From contig JALDXQ010000009.1 in NCBI GenBank assembly GCA_032156805.1, forward strand, positions 8,222 to 72,221: a stretch of 64,000 nt of DNA. The letters run 5' to 3'. Source of the DNA: Gp6-AA40 sp032156805 (GTDB taxonomy: Bacteria; Acidobacteriota; Vicinamibacteria; Vicinamibacterales; UBA2999). Positions 32,474-40,294 of the stretch are shown piece after piece. A model generated the notes under the pieces. It was given only the letters and a program-made list of their open reading frames with translations, was not told the origin of the DNA and did no database searches. Positions within the stretch are counted from its first letter, which is position 1, and the number at the start of each line of letters is the position of its first letter. The translations under genes were made by a program, and so were the position numbers.

Positions 32474-34102
32474 TCAGCGCTCCGCCTCGCGCATCCAGCC
32501 TCTCAACAGCTTCGCCACCTGATCGGGGTCTTTCTTGGTAATGCCGCTCACGCGACGGGTGAGGACCGGCAGCCGGCGGTTTTCGCTCGCCTTCTCCAGT
32601 TCCTGCGCGTCCATCTGTGCTTCGATCTCGTTTTCGAGGTCGGCGACCGTCCGCGGGCTCTTCACCTCGACCAACTGCGCCAATTGCGGCTGTCTGGCGC
32701 TGAACCCGCCGGCTTTCAGCAGCGGGCGCACCACGAAGAAGAATCCGACGACTCCCACGATCAGGACGGTGATGAGGCGGCCGAATTCATTGATCTGCGG
32801 CGCGTAACGGACGAAGATCGACGGCGGTATTTCGTCCTCGACTTCAGGCTCGTCGAAGGCCACGTTCTCGACCGTCAACTGATCTCCACGCTCCATGTCG
32901 AATCCGACCGCAGCGGCCACGAGCGCATGGATCTTTTGGATCTCTTCGGGCTTGCGCGCCTGACGCACCGTCGCCACCGACCCGTCCTGCTCCTTCTTCT
33001 GTACGTGGTCGTCGTCGAGGATCACCGCGACCGAGAGACGCGCAACGTCGCCAGGCGGCTGCAACACGCGTCGCGTCGTCTTGCTGACTTCGTAGTTGGT
33101 CGTCTCCGCGGTCCGCGCGGTGCCGGCCCCGGGGAGCACCGCCTGCGGTGTCTTCGGGTCGGTCGGCTGCGGCGGCAGATTGCTGCGGACACCGGCGACG
33201 TTGCCAATCCCGCCCGGGGTATTGGCAATGTCGCTCGTCCGCTGGACGCTGCGAATCACCGTGTTCGGGTCGTACTTCTCCTCTGTCTCCTCGCTCGTGT
33301 TCGGATTCAGCTTGAGCGCAACGTTGACGCGCACGCGCTCGGCGCCCACGACCGGCTCGAGGAGTGCAACCACCCTCGTGCTGAGGTCGCGCTCGAGCCG
33401 CTGTTGCCGATCGAGCTGGGCAGCGCCAAGCGGATCGTCAGCGTCCGCCTGGGGGCGGGCCAGCGGACGTCCGAAGCTGTCGAGAATGACCACGCTCTCG
33501 GACTTCAGGCCCTCGACGCTGGCCGCAACCATGTTCGAGATACCCGAGATCGACGAGGCCGAGAGCTGCCGCTGCGACCGCAGCTTCAAGACAACCGAAG
33601 CCTTGGCCGGACGGGGCTCGCCGAAGAGCGAGTCCTTGCCCATCGCAATGTGCACGCGCGCGTTGGACACCTCGGAGAGCGTGGCGATCGTGCGCGCGAT
33701 CTCGCCCTCGAGCGCTCGTCGGTAGTTGACCTTCTCGAGAAACTCGGTCGCGCCAAAGGCCGTGCGGTCGAAGATCTCGAAGCCGATACGACCCGAGCTG
33801 GGCATGCCCTGCGTGGAAAACTCCATCCGCAGTTCGTCGACCTGGTTGCTCGGCACACGAATCGCGCCGCCACCGGGATCGATCTGATACGGCACCTTCA
33901 TCGACTTGAGGCGCGTCACGACCTGCGCCGCCGACTCGGCGTCCATGTCAGAAAAGAGCAATGCGTAATTGGGCGTGTTCAACCACCACGCCGATCCGAC
34001 GACGATGGCGACAACGACGACAAAGGCGCCGGCGATCGTCGCCAGCTGCGTTGCCGAGAAGTTGCTGGTGGTGGCCTTCAGCCGTTCGAGGATGGCGTCC
34101 AT
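32474..34102 (-). CDS. fliF: MS-ring protein FliF
   Basis: Membrane ring on which the basal body is built. The 542-residue protein has two membrane segments (about 19-41, LATIAGAFVVVVAIVVGSAW; and about 440-462, LITVLIVGVVGFFFVVRPLL), the ring-building motifs ALLFSDMDAESAAQVVTRLK and AFGATEFLEKVNYRRALEGE, and a C-terminal FliG-binding peptide (PDQVAKLLRGWM). It shares a base with the fliE stop. Confidence 0.97.
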   Translation of the reverse strand: MDAILERLKATTSNFSATQLATIAGAFVVVVAIVVGSAWWLNTPNYALLFSDMDAESAAQVVTRLKSMKVPYQIDPGGGAIRVPSNQVDELRMEFSTQGMPSSGRIGFEIFDRTAFGATEFLEKVNYRRALEGEIARTIATLSEVSNARVHIAMGKDSLFGEPRPAKASVVLKLRSQRQLSASSISGISNMVAASVEGLKSESVVILDSFGRPLARPQADADDPLGAAQLDRQQRLERDLSTRVVALLEPVVGAERVRVNVALKLNPNTSEETEEKYDPNTVIRSVQRTSDIANTPGGIGNVAGVRSNLPPQPTDPKTPQAVLPGAGTARTAETTNYEVSKTTRRVLQPPGDVARLSVAVILDDDHVQKKEQDGSVATVRQARKPEEIQKIHALVAAAVGFDMERGDQLTVENVAFDEPEVEDEIPPSIFVRYAPQINEFGRLITVLIVGVVGFFFVVRPLLKAGGFSARQPQLAQLVEVKSPRTVADLENEIEAQMDAQELEKASENRRLPVLTRRVSGITKKDPDQVAKLLRGWMREAER

Positions 34103-34413
34103 CAGACAGGCATCCTCATGACTTCTTGATACGCCTGGACAAGCTTGTTACGAATCTGAACCGTGAGCTGCAGCGTCATCTCGGCGCGCTGCAGTGCGAT
34201 CATCGCGTCGTGCACATCACCAGACTTGTCGAGCATGTTCGAGACCGCGACGTTGGCGTCGGCACCGCTCTTATCGACGTTTTCAACCAGGCTCATCAGC
34301 GACTCGCCAAAGCTCGGACCGAGACCTTCGTCGGGAGTCGGTGTCTTGCTGATTCCGGGCGCCGTGGCCGGCCGCCCGATTGCTCCAATGCCGCCAACAG
34401 GAATGGTCGGCAT
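34102..34413 (-). CDS. fliE: MS-ring/rod junction protein FliE
   Basis: Connects the MS ring to the rod. The 103-residue protein has FGESLMSLVENVDKSGADAN and VHDAMIALQRAEMTLQLTVQ, then IRNKLVQAYQEVMRMPV, the canonical FliE ending. It lies 2 bp after flgC in the usual flgB-flgC-fliE-fliF order. Confidence 0.97.
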   Translation of the reverse strand: MPTIPVGGIGAIGRPATAPGISKTPTPDEGLGPSFGESLMSLVENVDKSGADANVAVSNMLDKSGDVHDAMIALQRAEMTLQLTVQIRNKLVQAYQEVMRMPV

Positions 34414-34415
34414 GA

Positions 34416-34844
34416 CTAGCGTCCGAGCTCGAGCGCCCGGGCCACCAGGTCGCGAATCATGGTGATGGCCGCGAGATTGGCCTGATAGGCGCGTGACGCA
34501 CCAATCAAGTCGACCATCTCGTTCTGTGGCTCGACGTTGGGAAGGGTCACGAACCCTTCGGCATCGGCATCGGGATGTGAGGGCTCGTAGCGGCGCCGGA
34601 ACGGTGCCTGGTCTTCGACGACGGCCGCAACGCTGACACCGACCGCACCGGCACGACCGAGCTCCGCATCGAACGATGCGCTCCGATCGGCGGCAAGCAC
34701 GACGTCGCGGCGACGATAGGGTTGCCCGTCGGGTCCCCGCGTGGACTCGGCGTTGGCCATGTTGGACACGGCCACTTCGATGCGCGTGCGCTCGGCGGCG
34801 AGCGCGCTGGCACTGGCAGTAACGGCCGCACTGAGTGTCGACAT
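34416..34844 (-). CDS. flgC: Proximal rod protein FlgC
   Basis: Rod subunit, 142 residues. N-terminal AAERTRIEVAVSNMANAEST with RGPDGQPYRRRDVVL, and C-terminal YEPSHPDADAEGFVTLPNVE, QNEMVDLIGASRAYQANLAA, are consensus FlgC. A 43-bp gap separates it from flgB. Confidence 0.97.
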   Translation of the reverse strand: MSTLSAAVTASASALAAERTRIEVAVSNMANAESTRGPDGQPYRRRDVVLAADRSASFDAELGRAGAVGVSVAAVVEDQAPFRRRYEPSHPDADAEGFVTLPNVEPQNEMVDLIGASRAYQANLAAITMIRDLVARALELGR

Positions 34845-34887
34845 GTTTCTTGTCCTGTTTTCCGAACCCTGAACCGTGATCCTGTGC

Positions 34888-35274
34888 CTAGCGTCCTTCG
34901 TTGATCGCGTAGCGCACCAGGCGGAACTTCGCCGCCAGTGCAGTTTGTGCCGCGCTGAAATCGCCGCCGGCGCGGCCCATGGCCAGCAACTCCTGATCGA
35001 GCTGTACCGTGTTGCCGTCGCGGCGCGGCGTCACGCCTTGAACCTCTTTCGTCGTGATCGCTCCGGGTGAGGTCATCGAGAAGTGCGCGGCGTGCGTGGC
35101 AGACGGCGGCGTCAGACGCTTGTCGAGTGCCGACTCGAAGCTGACTTCGACGGCCTTGTAGTCAGGCGTGTCGACGTTGGCAAGATTGCCAGCCGACGCG
35201 ACCTGCTTGGCGACAGAGATCGTCATCTGTCGTCGCAGTGCTGCGACAAGCGCGCTATCACTGATTGAGTTCAT
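34888..35274 (-). CDS. flgB: Proximal rod protein FlgB
   Basis: First gene of the long minus-strand flagellar array. The 128-residue rod protein has VAKQVASAGNLANVDTPDYK and a C-terminal VQLDQELLAMGRAGGDFSAA, then LAAKFRLVRYAINEGR, as in FlgB. A well-matched sigma-54 site lies about 50 bases upstream. Confidence 0.96.
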   Translation of the reverse strand: MNSISDSALVAALRRQMTISVAKQVASAGNLANVDTPDYKAVEVSFESALDKRLTPPSATHAAHFSMTSPGAITTKEVQGVTPRRDGNTVQLDQELLAMGRAGGDFSAAQTALAAKFRLVRYAINEGR

Positions 35275-35322
35275 CGCTCACGCCTCGATTCAAGAAGTGC
35301 ACGGAGTTGTCGACAGCTGAGT

Positions 35323-35340
35323 GAGCAAGAGGGGTGCCCC
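35323..35340 (-). promoter_or_regulatory. Candidate sigma-54 promoter of the flgB operon
   Basis: On the minus strand: GGGGCACCCCTCTTGCTC. GG at 35338-35337 and GC at 35326-35325 with ten bases between; GGCAC at -24 and TTGCT at -12 match the consensus TGGCAC-N5-TTGCW at all invariant bases. The predicted start near 35313 gives a leader of about 40 bases before flgB. A sigma-54 activator is encoded 0.8 kb away. The rest of the 181-bp gap (35275-35455) holds no gene. Confidence 0.8.
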
Positions 35341-35455
35341 GATGGAAATTCGCGCCATTGCGCAGAACGCCCGTGCTCAGAGCGTTCGATGGGATCGGAG
35401 AACCGACAGGGGGGTTCGATGAAGCGGCGAGGTGGCGAGTCGAGCTCTTACAATT

Positions 35456-35983
35456 TCAGGATCGCGTGCGGAGCAACGCTTCGATGTGTGCGAGACGTTC
35501 TTCGATTGCCTGCAACCGCCATCCGAGATCCGCCGGCACACCCGATCCATCGCGGCTCACGCGCTTCGCGAGCTCACGGTTCTCCTGCTCGAGCGCCATG
35601 CGATCGCGAATCCGCGTGAGCACCACTTCGAGCTGGCCAAGGGCGAATGGCTTGGCGAGGTAGTCGTAGGCACCCTCCCGGACGGCGCGGACGGCGGAAT
35701 CAATAGTGGCGTAGCCGGTGATCATCACGACGTAGACAGACGGATTGGCCTCACGGGCCGCCCGCAGGACGTCAAAGCCGTCGGCCCCCGGCAGGTTCAA
35801 ATCGGTGATGATCACGGCAAACTGGCCCGGATCACGCGTAATCGCGGCAATCGCGGCCCGCCCGTCATGGGCCGTGGCCACCTCGAACCCCTGGCCGCGA
35901 CAGAATTCCGAAAGCAGTTCCCTCGCACGCACGTCGTCGTCTACAATGAGCGCTTCCTTTTTGGGCAGCTGCACTGATGGCAT
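35456..35983 (-). CDS. Response regulator: receiver domain plus C-terminal coiled coil
   Basis: 175 residues. The receiver (about 9-115) has the acidic pocket VDDD, phospho-acceptor D61 in VIITDLNLPGADGF, and the switch lysine in YLAKPF. After it comes a charged coiled coil (about 115-175: LTRIRDRMALEQENRELAKR and LQAIEERLAHIEALLRT) with no DNA-binding or enzyme domain. The receiver resembles those of NtrC-type regulators, so it may be a truncated relative of its divergent neighbour or an adaptor that titrates phosphate from the same kinase. It is transcribed toward flgB from 181 bp upstream. Confidence 0.85.
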   Translation of the reverse strand: MPSVQLPKKEALIVDDDVRARELLSEFCRGQGFEVATAHDGRAAIAAITRDPGQFAVIITDLNLPGADGFDVLRAAREANPSVYVVMITGYATIDSAVRAVREGAYDYLAKPFALGQLEVVLTRIRDRMALEQENRELAKRVSRDGSGVPADLGWRLQAIEERLAHIEALLRTRS

Positions 35984-36108
35984 TTGAGTTGCTCCCCTTC
36001 CATGCTTACGACACGGCTGGAATGTCGTTCAATCGGCAAACCAGCCTCAAACTTCAAGAAACGTTAACGAACTCCGAGCCCCTCTCGCTTCTGGGTTCTG
36101 TTGGGTAT

Positions 36109-36122
36109 GTCGGTGCACCGAC
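36109..36122. promoter_or_regulatory. Perfect palindrome in the divergent regulator gap
   Basis: GTCGGTGCACCGAC is a 14-base perfect dyad, 31 bases before the ATG of the sigma-54 activator and within its 169-bp divergent intergenic space. An operator, possibly for autoregulation, is a guess from position. Confidence 0.35.
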
Positions 36123-36152
36123 GATCCGACGATAACTTGACGTAGTGAACTT

Positions 36153-37550
36153 ATGAGCCAGCGAGCCCTGCCGTCCATTCTTGTCGTTGAAGATGATCTT
36201 GATCTCCGTCAAACCATCGTCGCCAGCCTTGAATCCAATGGATTTGCGGCGGCGCAGGCAGCGGATGCGGCGGATGCCATCGAGCGTTTGCGCTCGTTTG
36301 CCTACGATGGACTCGTCGTCGACCTGCGGTTGCCGGACGCCGACGGCATGACAGTACTTGACGAGGCTCTCGATCGCTATCCGGAAATCCGGGCGGTCGT
36401 GATGACAGGATTCGGCGGCGTGGCGGAAGCGGTCGCAGCGATCAAGCGGGGCGCCGTCGATTTTCTCATCAAGCCGTTCCAGCTCTCCCAGCTCTCCCGC
36501 GTGCTGCACGCCGGACTCGAGCAGCAGCGGCTGCGTGAGGAGAACGCGGAGCTCAAGGCGCAGCTCAAAGGCAAGTTCAGGTTCGAGAACATCATCGGCC
36601 GCCACAGCACGATGCAGGCGCTCTTCACGACGCTCGAGCTCGTGTCGCCGATGAACAGCACGGTGCTCATTCACGGGGAGACCGGCACCGGCAAGGAACT
36701 GATCGCCCGCACGATTCATCACAACAGCCCGCGCGCCAACGAGCGATTCGTAGCGTTCAATGCCGCGGCCATTCCCGAGACGCTCGCCGAAGCCGAACTC
36801 TTCGGGCACGTGAAGGGCGCGTTCACCGGGGCCGTGAATTCACGCGCCGGCCGCTTTGAACTGGCTCATCGCGGCACGCTGTTCATCGATGAAGTCGCGT
36901 CGATGTCGCTGCCACTGCAGGCAAAGCTGTTGCGCGCGCTGCAGGAACGCGAGATCGAACGCGTTGGCGAATCGCGGCCGATGCGCCTCGATATCCGCGT
37001 GATCGCGGCCGCCAACACGGACCTGCGCAAGCTCGTCAAGGAGGGGACGTTCCGCGAGGATCTCTTCTACCGCCTGAACGTCATCCCGGTGACGCTGCCC
37101 GCGCTCCGGCAGCGGCGCGAAGACATCCCGCTGCTGGCGCAGCACTTCGTTCGCAAGTCGTGCACGGATAACAACGTCCCCGTCAAAACCGTGACGCAGG
37201 AGGCGCTGCGTGCGCTGATGGCCTACGACTGGCCAGGCAACATCCGCCAGTTCGAGAACGCCATCGAGCATGCGGTGGCCATGGCGGCCACCAAGTCCGA
37301 GATCGGCCCCGAGACGTTGCCTGACGATGTCCGCGAGCGCGCGGGATCGATGCTGGTGCCGACCGTCGCGATCCCGGATGAAGGTTTGAACTTCACGTCG
37401 CTGGTGTCACAGCTCGAACGTGAATTGATTCTGCGTTGCCTCGAGAAGACCGGTGGCAACAAGCGTCAGGCTGCGCGGCTCCTCAACCTGAGCCGGACCA
37501 CGTTCATCGACAAACTGCACCGCCTGAATCTCGAGCGCGGCGCAGCGTAA
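36153..37550 (+). CDS. Sigma-54-dependent NtrC-family response regulator (FlrC/FleR/FlgR-like)
   Basis: 465 residues, three domains. Receiver (about 7-120): VVEDD, phospho-acceptor D57 in LVVDLRLPDADG, and LIKPF. AAA+ (about 145-385): Walker A GETGTGKE (175-182), the sigma-54 contact loop GAFTGA (222-227) and Walker B GTLFIDEVASM. Fis-type HTH at the C-terminus (GGNKRQAARLLNLSRTTFID). In flagellar systems such activators start transcription of basal-body and hook operons from sigma-54 promoters; two such sites are seen upstream of flgB and fliL. A kinase gene lies convergently downstream. The functional assignment to flagella is from context. Confidence 0.92.
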   Translation: MSQRALPSILVVEDDLDLRQTIVASLESNGFAAAQAADAADAIERLRSFAYDGLVVDLRLPDADGMTVLDEALDRYPEIRAVVMTGFGGVAEAVAAIKRGAVDFLIKPFQLSQLSRVLHAGLEQQRLREENAELKAQLKGKFRFENIIGRHSTMQALFTTLELVSPMNSTVLIHGETGTGKELIARTIHHNSPRANERFVAFNAAAIPETLAEAELFGHVKGAFTGAVNSRAGRFELAHRGTLFIDEVASMSLPLQAKLLRALQEREIERVGESRPMRLDIRVIAAANTDLRKLVKEGTFREDLFYRLNVIPVTLPALRQRREDIPLLAQHFVRKSCTDNNVPVKTVTQEALRALMAYDWPGNIRQFENAIEHAVAMAATKSEIGPETLPDDVRERAGSMLVPTVAIPDEGLNFTSLVSQLERELILRCLEKTGGNKRQAARLLNLSRTTFIDKLHRLNLERGAA

Positions 37551-37558
37551 CGGCTTCA

Positions 37559-37610
37559 GGCTTCGGACTCTAGGCTCTGGCCAAAAGCCAAGAGCCTAAA
37601 GCCCAGAGCC
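37559..37610. repeat. Imperfect palindrome of the GGCTCTGGGC family between convergent genes
   Basis: The left arm (37559-37582, GGCTTCGGACTCTAGGCTCT then GGCC) and right arm (37588-37610, CCAAGAGCCTAAAGCCCAGA then GCC) form a long imperfect stem. It sits between the stops of the activator and the kinase genes, where a two-way terminator would be expected. Confidence 0.65.
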
Positions 37611-37625
37611 GAATACCCACTCCCC

Positions 37626-38345
37626 CTACGCCGCGGGAACCCGCATCACAAACGTCGCGCCCGGGCTGCGATCCTCGAGCGTGAGCGTTCCCCCACACTG
37701 CTCGGCCACGAGCCGTGCGACCGAGAGGCCCAGGCCACTTGCCTCTTCACGCGACCTCGTCGTGAAGAACGTGGTGAACATGTCGTCGGCCGCCGTCCGA
37801 TCGACTCCAGGGCCGTTGTCGGACACCCGTAAGACTACGTACCCGGGAGCTTCTTCGAGTGCGACGTGAATCGCGCCACCCTGCTGACCTGCCAGTGCCT
37901 GTTCGGCGTTGACGATCAGATTGAGCAGGGCCAGCTGCAGGAGTCCTGCATTGCCCATGACCAGAAACCGCCCTGTCGGCGGAGCGTCAACGGCAATCGA
38001 CAGGTGCGCGCGTCCGATGGCAAACGAACGGAGAGCCACGGATCGATTCGCAATTTCGCGCAGATTCGTGCGTCCCGGCACCTCCATCTTCTGTCGCGCA
38101 AACACCATGACCTCCTGGATGGCGGCCGCCGCACGCGTGTTCTGCTGGGCAATTCGCTGCAATCCATCGAGAACCGATGGCGGCAATCCAGACGTTGCCT
38201 GAAGGAGTTCGGTCGTCCCCCCGATGACCTGCAAGGCGTTGTTCACCTCGTGCGCGACGCCGGACAGCAGGCGCGCAACGGTGGCGCCGCGATTGAGCGT
38301 CAGCAGGTCGGTCGGCCCCGGCGTGCTGCCCGTTTGATTCGACAT
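37626..38345 (-). CDS. Cytosolic histidine kinase without a sensor domain (FlrB/FlgS-like)
   Basis: 239 residues, no membrane segment and no PAS or HAMP domain. H-box: RLLSGVAHEVNNALQVIGGT (phospho-accepting His in AHEVNN). ATPase domain: N-box LNLIVNAEQALAG, G1 VRVSDNGPGVD, F-box MFTTFFTTR and G2 EASGLGLSVARLVAEQCGG. Small cytosolic kinases of this type (FleS, FlrB, FlgS) pair with sigma-54 flagellar activators, and the activator is the convergent neighbour. Partner assignment is inference. Confidence 0.88.
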   Translation of the reverse strand: MSNQTGSTPGPTDLLTLNRGATVARLLSGVAHEVNNALQVIGGTTELLQATSGLPPSVLDGLQRIAQQNTRAAAAIQEVMVFARQKMEVPGRTNLREIANRSVALRSFAIGRAHLSIAVDAPPTGRFLVMGNAGLLQLALLNLIVNAEQALAGQQGGAIHVALEEAPGYVVLRVSDNGPGVDRTAADDMFTTFFTTRSREEASGLGLSVARLVAEQCGGTLTLEDRSPGATFVMRVPAA

Positions 38346-38483
38346 TCCCCTAAACCTTTCCTCCCACCTCGCCGATTACACCTCTGACCATCCAGGGATC
38401 TTACTGACACCCGCATGAGAGCCCCTGGCTGGTCGGGGAGTGTCTCTGTGGCGCGCTCCGGCGCGCCGGCTCAGGATATCAAC

Positions 38484-38849
38484 ATGCGCTTTCTGATCGT
38501 CGACGATTCGAGCACGATGCGCCGCATCATCATCAACACGCTGAACAAGCTCGGACACCAGGATGTGGCCGAAGCTGGCAACGGCAAAGAGGGGCTCGAT
38601 CGCCTCAGTGCCGGCCCCGTGGACGTGATTATCACGGACTGGAACATGCCGGAGATGAGCGGCATCGATTTCATCCGCACCGTGCGCTCGATGCCCGAGA
38701 TCAAGGACACGCCGGTGCTGATGGTCACCACCAACGCGGCCAAGGACGACATCGTGGAGGCGCTCAAGGCGGGCGTCAACAGCTACGTCGTGAAGCCATT
38801 CACTCCTGACACGATGAAGGAGAAGATCGAGGCCGTCCTCTCCCGGTAA
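38484..38849 (+). CDS. cheY: Chemotaxis response regulator CheY
   Basis: Single-domain receiver, 121 residues. The ATG at 38484 follows an AGGA site and gives the typical start MRFLIVDDSSTMRRIIINTL; the frame is open to 38415. Phospho-acceptor D52 in VIITDWNMPEMSGIDF, MVTTNA switch Thr, and VVKPFTPDTM with the conserved Lys are present. When phosphorylated it should bind the FliM N-terminus. Its phosphatase, CheX, is the next gene. No CheA is in the window. Confidence 0.93.
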   Translation: MRFLIVDDSSTMRRIIINTLNKLGHQDVAEAGNGKEGLDRLSAGPVDVIITDWNMPEMSGIDFIRTVRSMPEIKDTPVLMVTTNAAKDDIVEALKAGVNSYVVKPFTPDTMKEKIEAVLSR

Positions 38850-38856
38850 GACTCCG

Positions 38857-39348
38857 ATGCCTACAGCCGCCATCGACAGTTTGTTCATCGACGAGCTCAC
38901 CGCGGCGACCCGCGATGTGTTCAAGACGATGGTCTTCCAGGAACTGGAAGCTGCGACACCGACGTCGGGCGAGGCGTTGAAGCCCGGTGCCAACGTCGTC
39001 GGCACGGTCGCCTTCGCCGGCAAGACCGCGGGTCTGGTCGTGTTCTACAGCACGCTGGACGCAGCCCGGGCGATTACCGCTTCGATGCTCGGCATCGAGC
39101 CAGCAAGCGTCAACGGTGAACTACCTGATGCCATCGGCGAGTTGACGAACATGATCGCCGGTTCGTTCCGCACCCGTATGGCGCACGCCAAGGGCGAGAC
39201 GTGGGCGATCTCGGTCCCGACGGTGACCGTCGGATCTGACTTCTACACCAAGTACGTGAGCGACGTGCAGCGGGTGTTGTGCCCGTTTCGCATGAACAAG
39301 GCGGAGCTGTACGTCGAGCTCATTGTCACGAGGAGCGCAGACCAATGA
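38857..39348 (+). CDS. cheX: CheX-like CheY-P phosphatase
   Basis: 163-residue protein of the CheC/CheX/FliY phosphatase family, likely to remove phosphate from CheY. The catalytic helix keeps the ExxN pair: E95 and N98 in LPDAIGELTNMIAGSFRTRM. Strands VVGTVAFAGKTAGLVVFYST and the C-terminal ELYVELIVTRS fit the fold. It starts 7 bp after cheY and ends in an ATGA overlap with the HDOD gene. Confidence 0.87.
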   Translation: MPTAAIDSLFIDELTAATRDVFKTMVFQELEAATPTSGEALKPGANVVGTVAFAGKTAGLVVFYSTLDAARAITASMLGIEPASVNGELPDAIGELTNMIAGSFRTRMAHAKGETWAISVPTVTVGSDFYTKYVSDVQRVLCPFRMNKAELYVELIVTRSADQ

Positions 39349-40190
39349 GCGGCTATGCCACCTGGGCCGACTGGGTCGAATCTGGCGAATGGGCGGATGC
39401 CGGTGATTCGGCGATGCCGATGCTGCCTGCGCTGGCGGCCGACGTCATGTCGCTTGCGCTCGATCCCGACGTGAGCATCACCCGGCTGGCGCGAGTGATC
39501 ACGAAGGATCAGGTGCTGGCCACCCGCGTGTTGCGCCTGGCCAACTCGGCGTACTGCGCGCCGATGCAGGAGGTCACCACGGTCAACGACGCGATTGTGC
39601 GCATGGGCACCGGTCCGGTGCGCAACGTCGTGCTGGCAGTGTGCTTCACGTCGCGACTGCAGGGCGCCAACGTCTACGGGCCGCAGGGCCGCGAGCTGGT
39701 CGATCACGCCATCGGCACCGCCTACCTGTCGCGACTGGTGGCCGAACGCGCCGGAGTGGATGCCGACGAGGCGTTCATGTGCGGCCTGCTGCACGACATG
39801 GGCAAGCTGCTCATCCTCAAGCTGGCCCGCGACTTCATCAAGTTCGGTGTGCCGACGCCATCGGCGCAGGAAATCGACACGGTGTGCCGTGATCGGCATC
39901 CGCAGATCGGCGCCCGCCTGCTGCGACAGTGGCAGCTTCCCTCGGCGCTCGAAGGCCCGGTGCAGTACCACCACGATCCCGCGGCGAGCACGACACACGG
40001 CCGTGAATCGTCGGTGACCTATATGGCGAATCGCCTCGCTCATCGCTACGGCTTCGGCTGCCAGGCCGATGAGACGAATCTGCTCGAGGATCCCATCTGC
40101 ACGAGTCTGGGGCTGAACGATGCGTGGCAGGCCGACCTCGATCGCCGCGCCCCCGGACTCTTCCAGGTCGCACGACAGATCGTCGCGTAG
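39345..40190 (+). CDS. HDOD-domain protein
   Basis: 281 residues. The HDOD domain (about 25-230) resembles an HD-type phosphohydrolase fold that has lost full metal sites: MLPALAADVMSLALDPDVSI, ITKDQVLATRVLRLANSAYC, then FMCGLLHDMGKLLILKLARD and VQYHHDP. HDOD proteins often act as non-enzymatic scaffolds in motility and signalling. The ATG at 39345 makes an ATGA overlap with cheX, so the two are probably translated together. Confidence 0.88.
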   Translation: MSGYATWADWVESGEWADAGDSAMPMLPALAADVMSLALDPDVSITRLARVITKDQVLATRVLRLANSAYCAPMQEVTTVNDAIVRMGTGPVRNVVLAVCFTSRLQGANVYGPQGRELVDHAIGTAYLSRLVAERAGVDADEAFMCGLLHDMGKLLILKLARDFIKFGVPTPSAQEIDTVCRDRHPQIGARLLRQWQLPSALEGPVQYHHDPAASTTHGRESSVTYMANRLAHRYGFGCQADETNLLEDPICTSLGLNDAWQADLDRRAPGLFQVARQIVA

Positions 40191-40204
40191 CAGAAGCCGC
40201 GCGT

Positions 40205-40255
40205 CATGCAGAATGCAGAAGCCTTCCTGCATTCTGCATTCTGCATTCTGCATTC
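40205..40255. repeat. TGCATTCTGCATTC repeat
   Basis: A left arm ATGCAGAATGCAGAAG (40205-40220) faces four tandem copies of the 8-mer TGCATTCT (from about 40228) ending at 40255, so it can form a hairpin. It lies in the 104-bp gap after the HDOD gene. Related words occur at 60932-60964 and 63006-63053. Confidence 0.75.
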
Positions 40256-40294
40256 CGAATCACCGGCAATCAGGGGTCGGGTACACTTGATCGC

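Noticed and set aside
32684..34129. 481-codon plus-strand frame opposite fliF
   Set aside because: It mirrors fliF and has Arg/His/Asp-rich composition; no start signal or domain.
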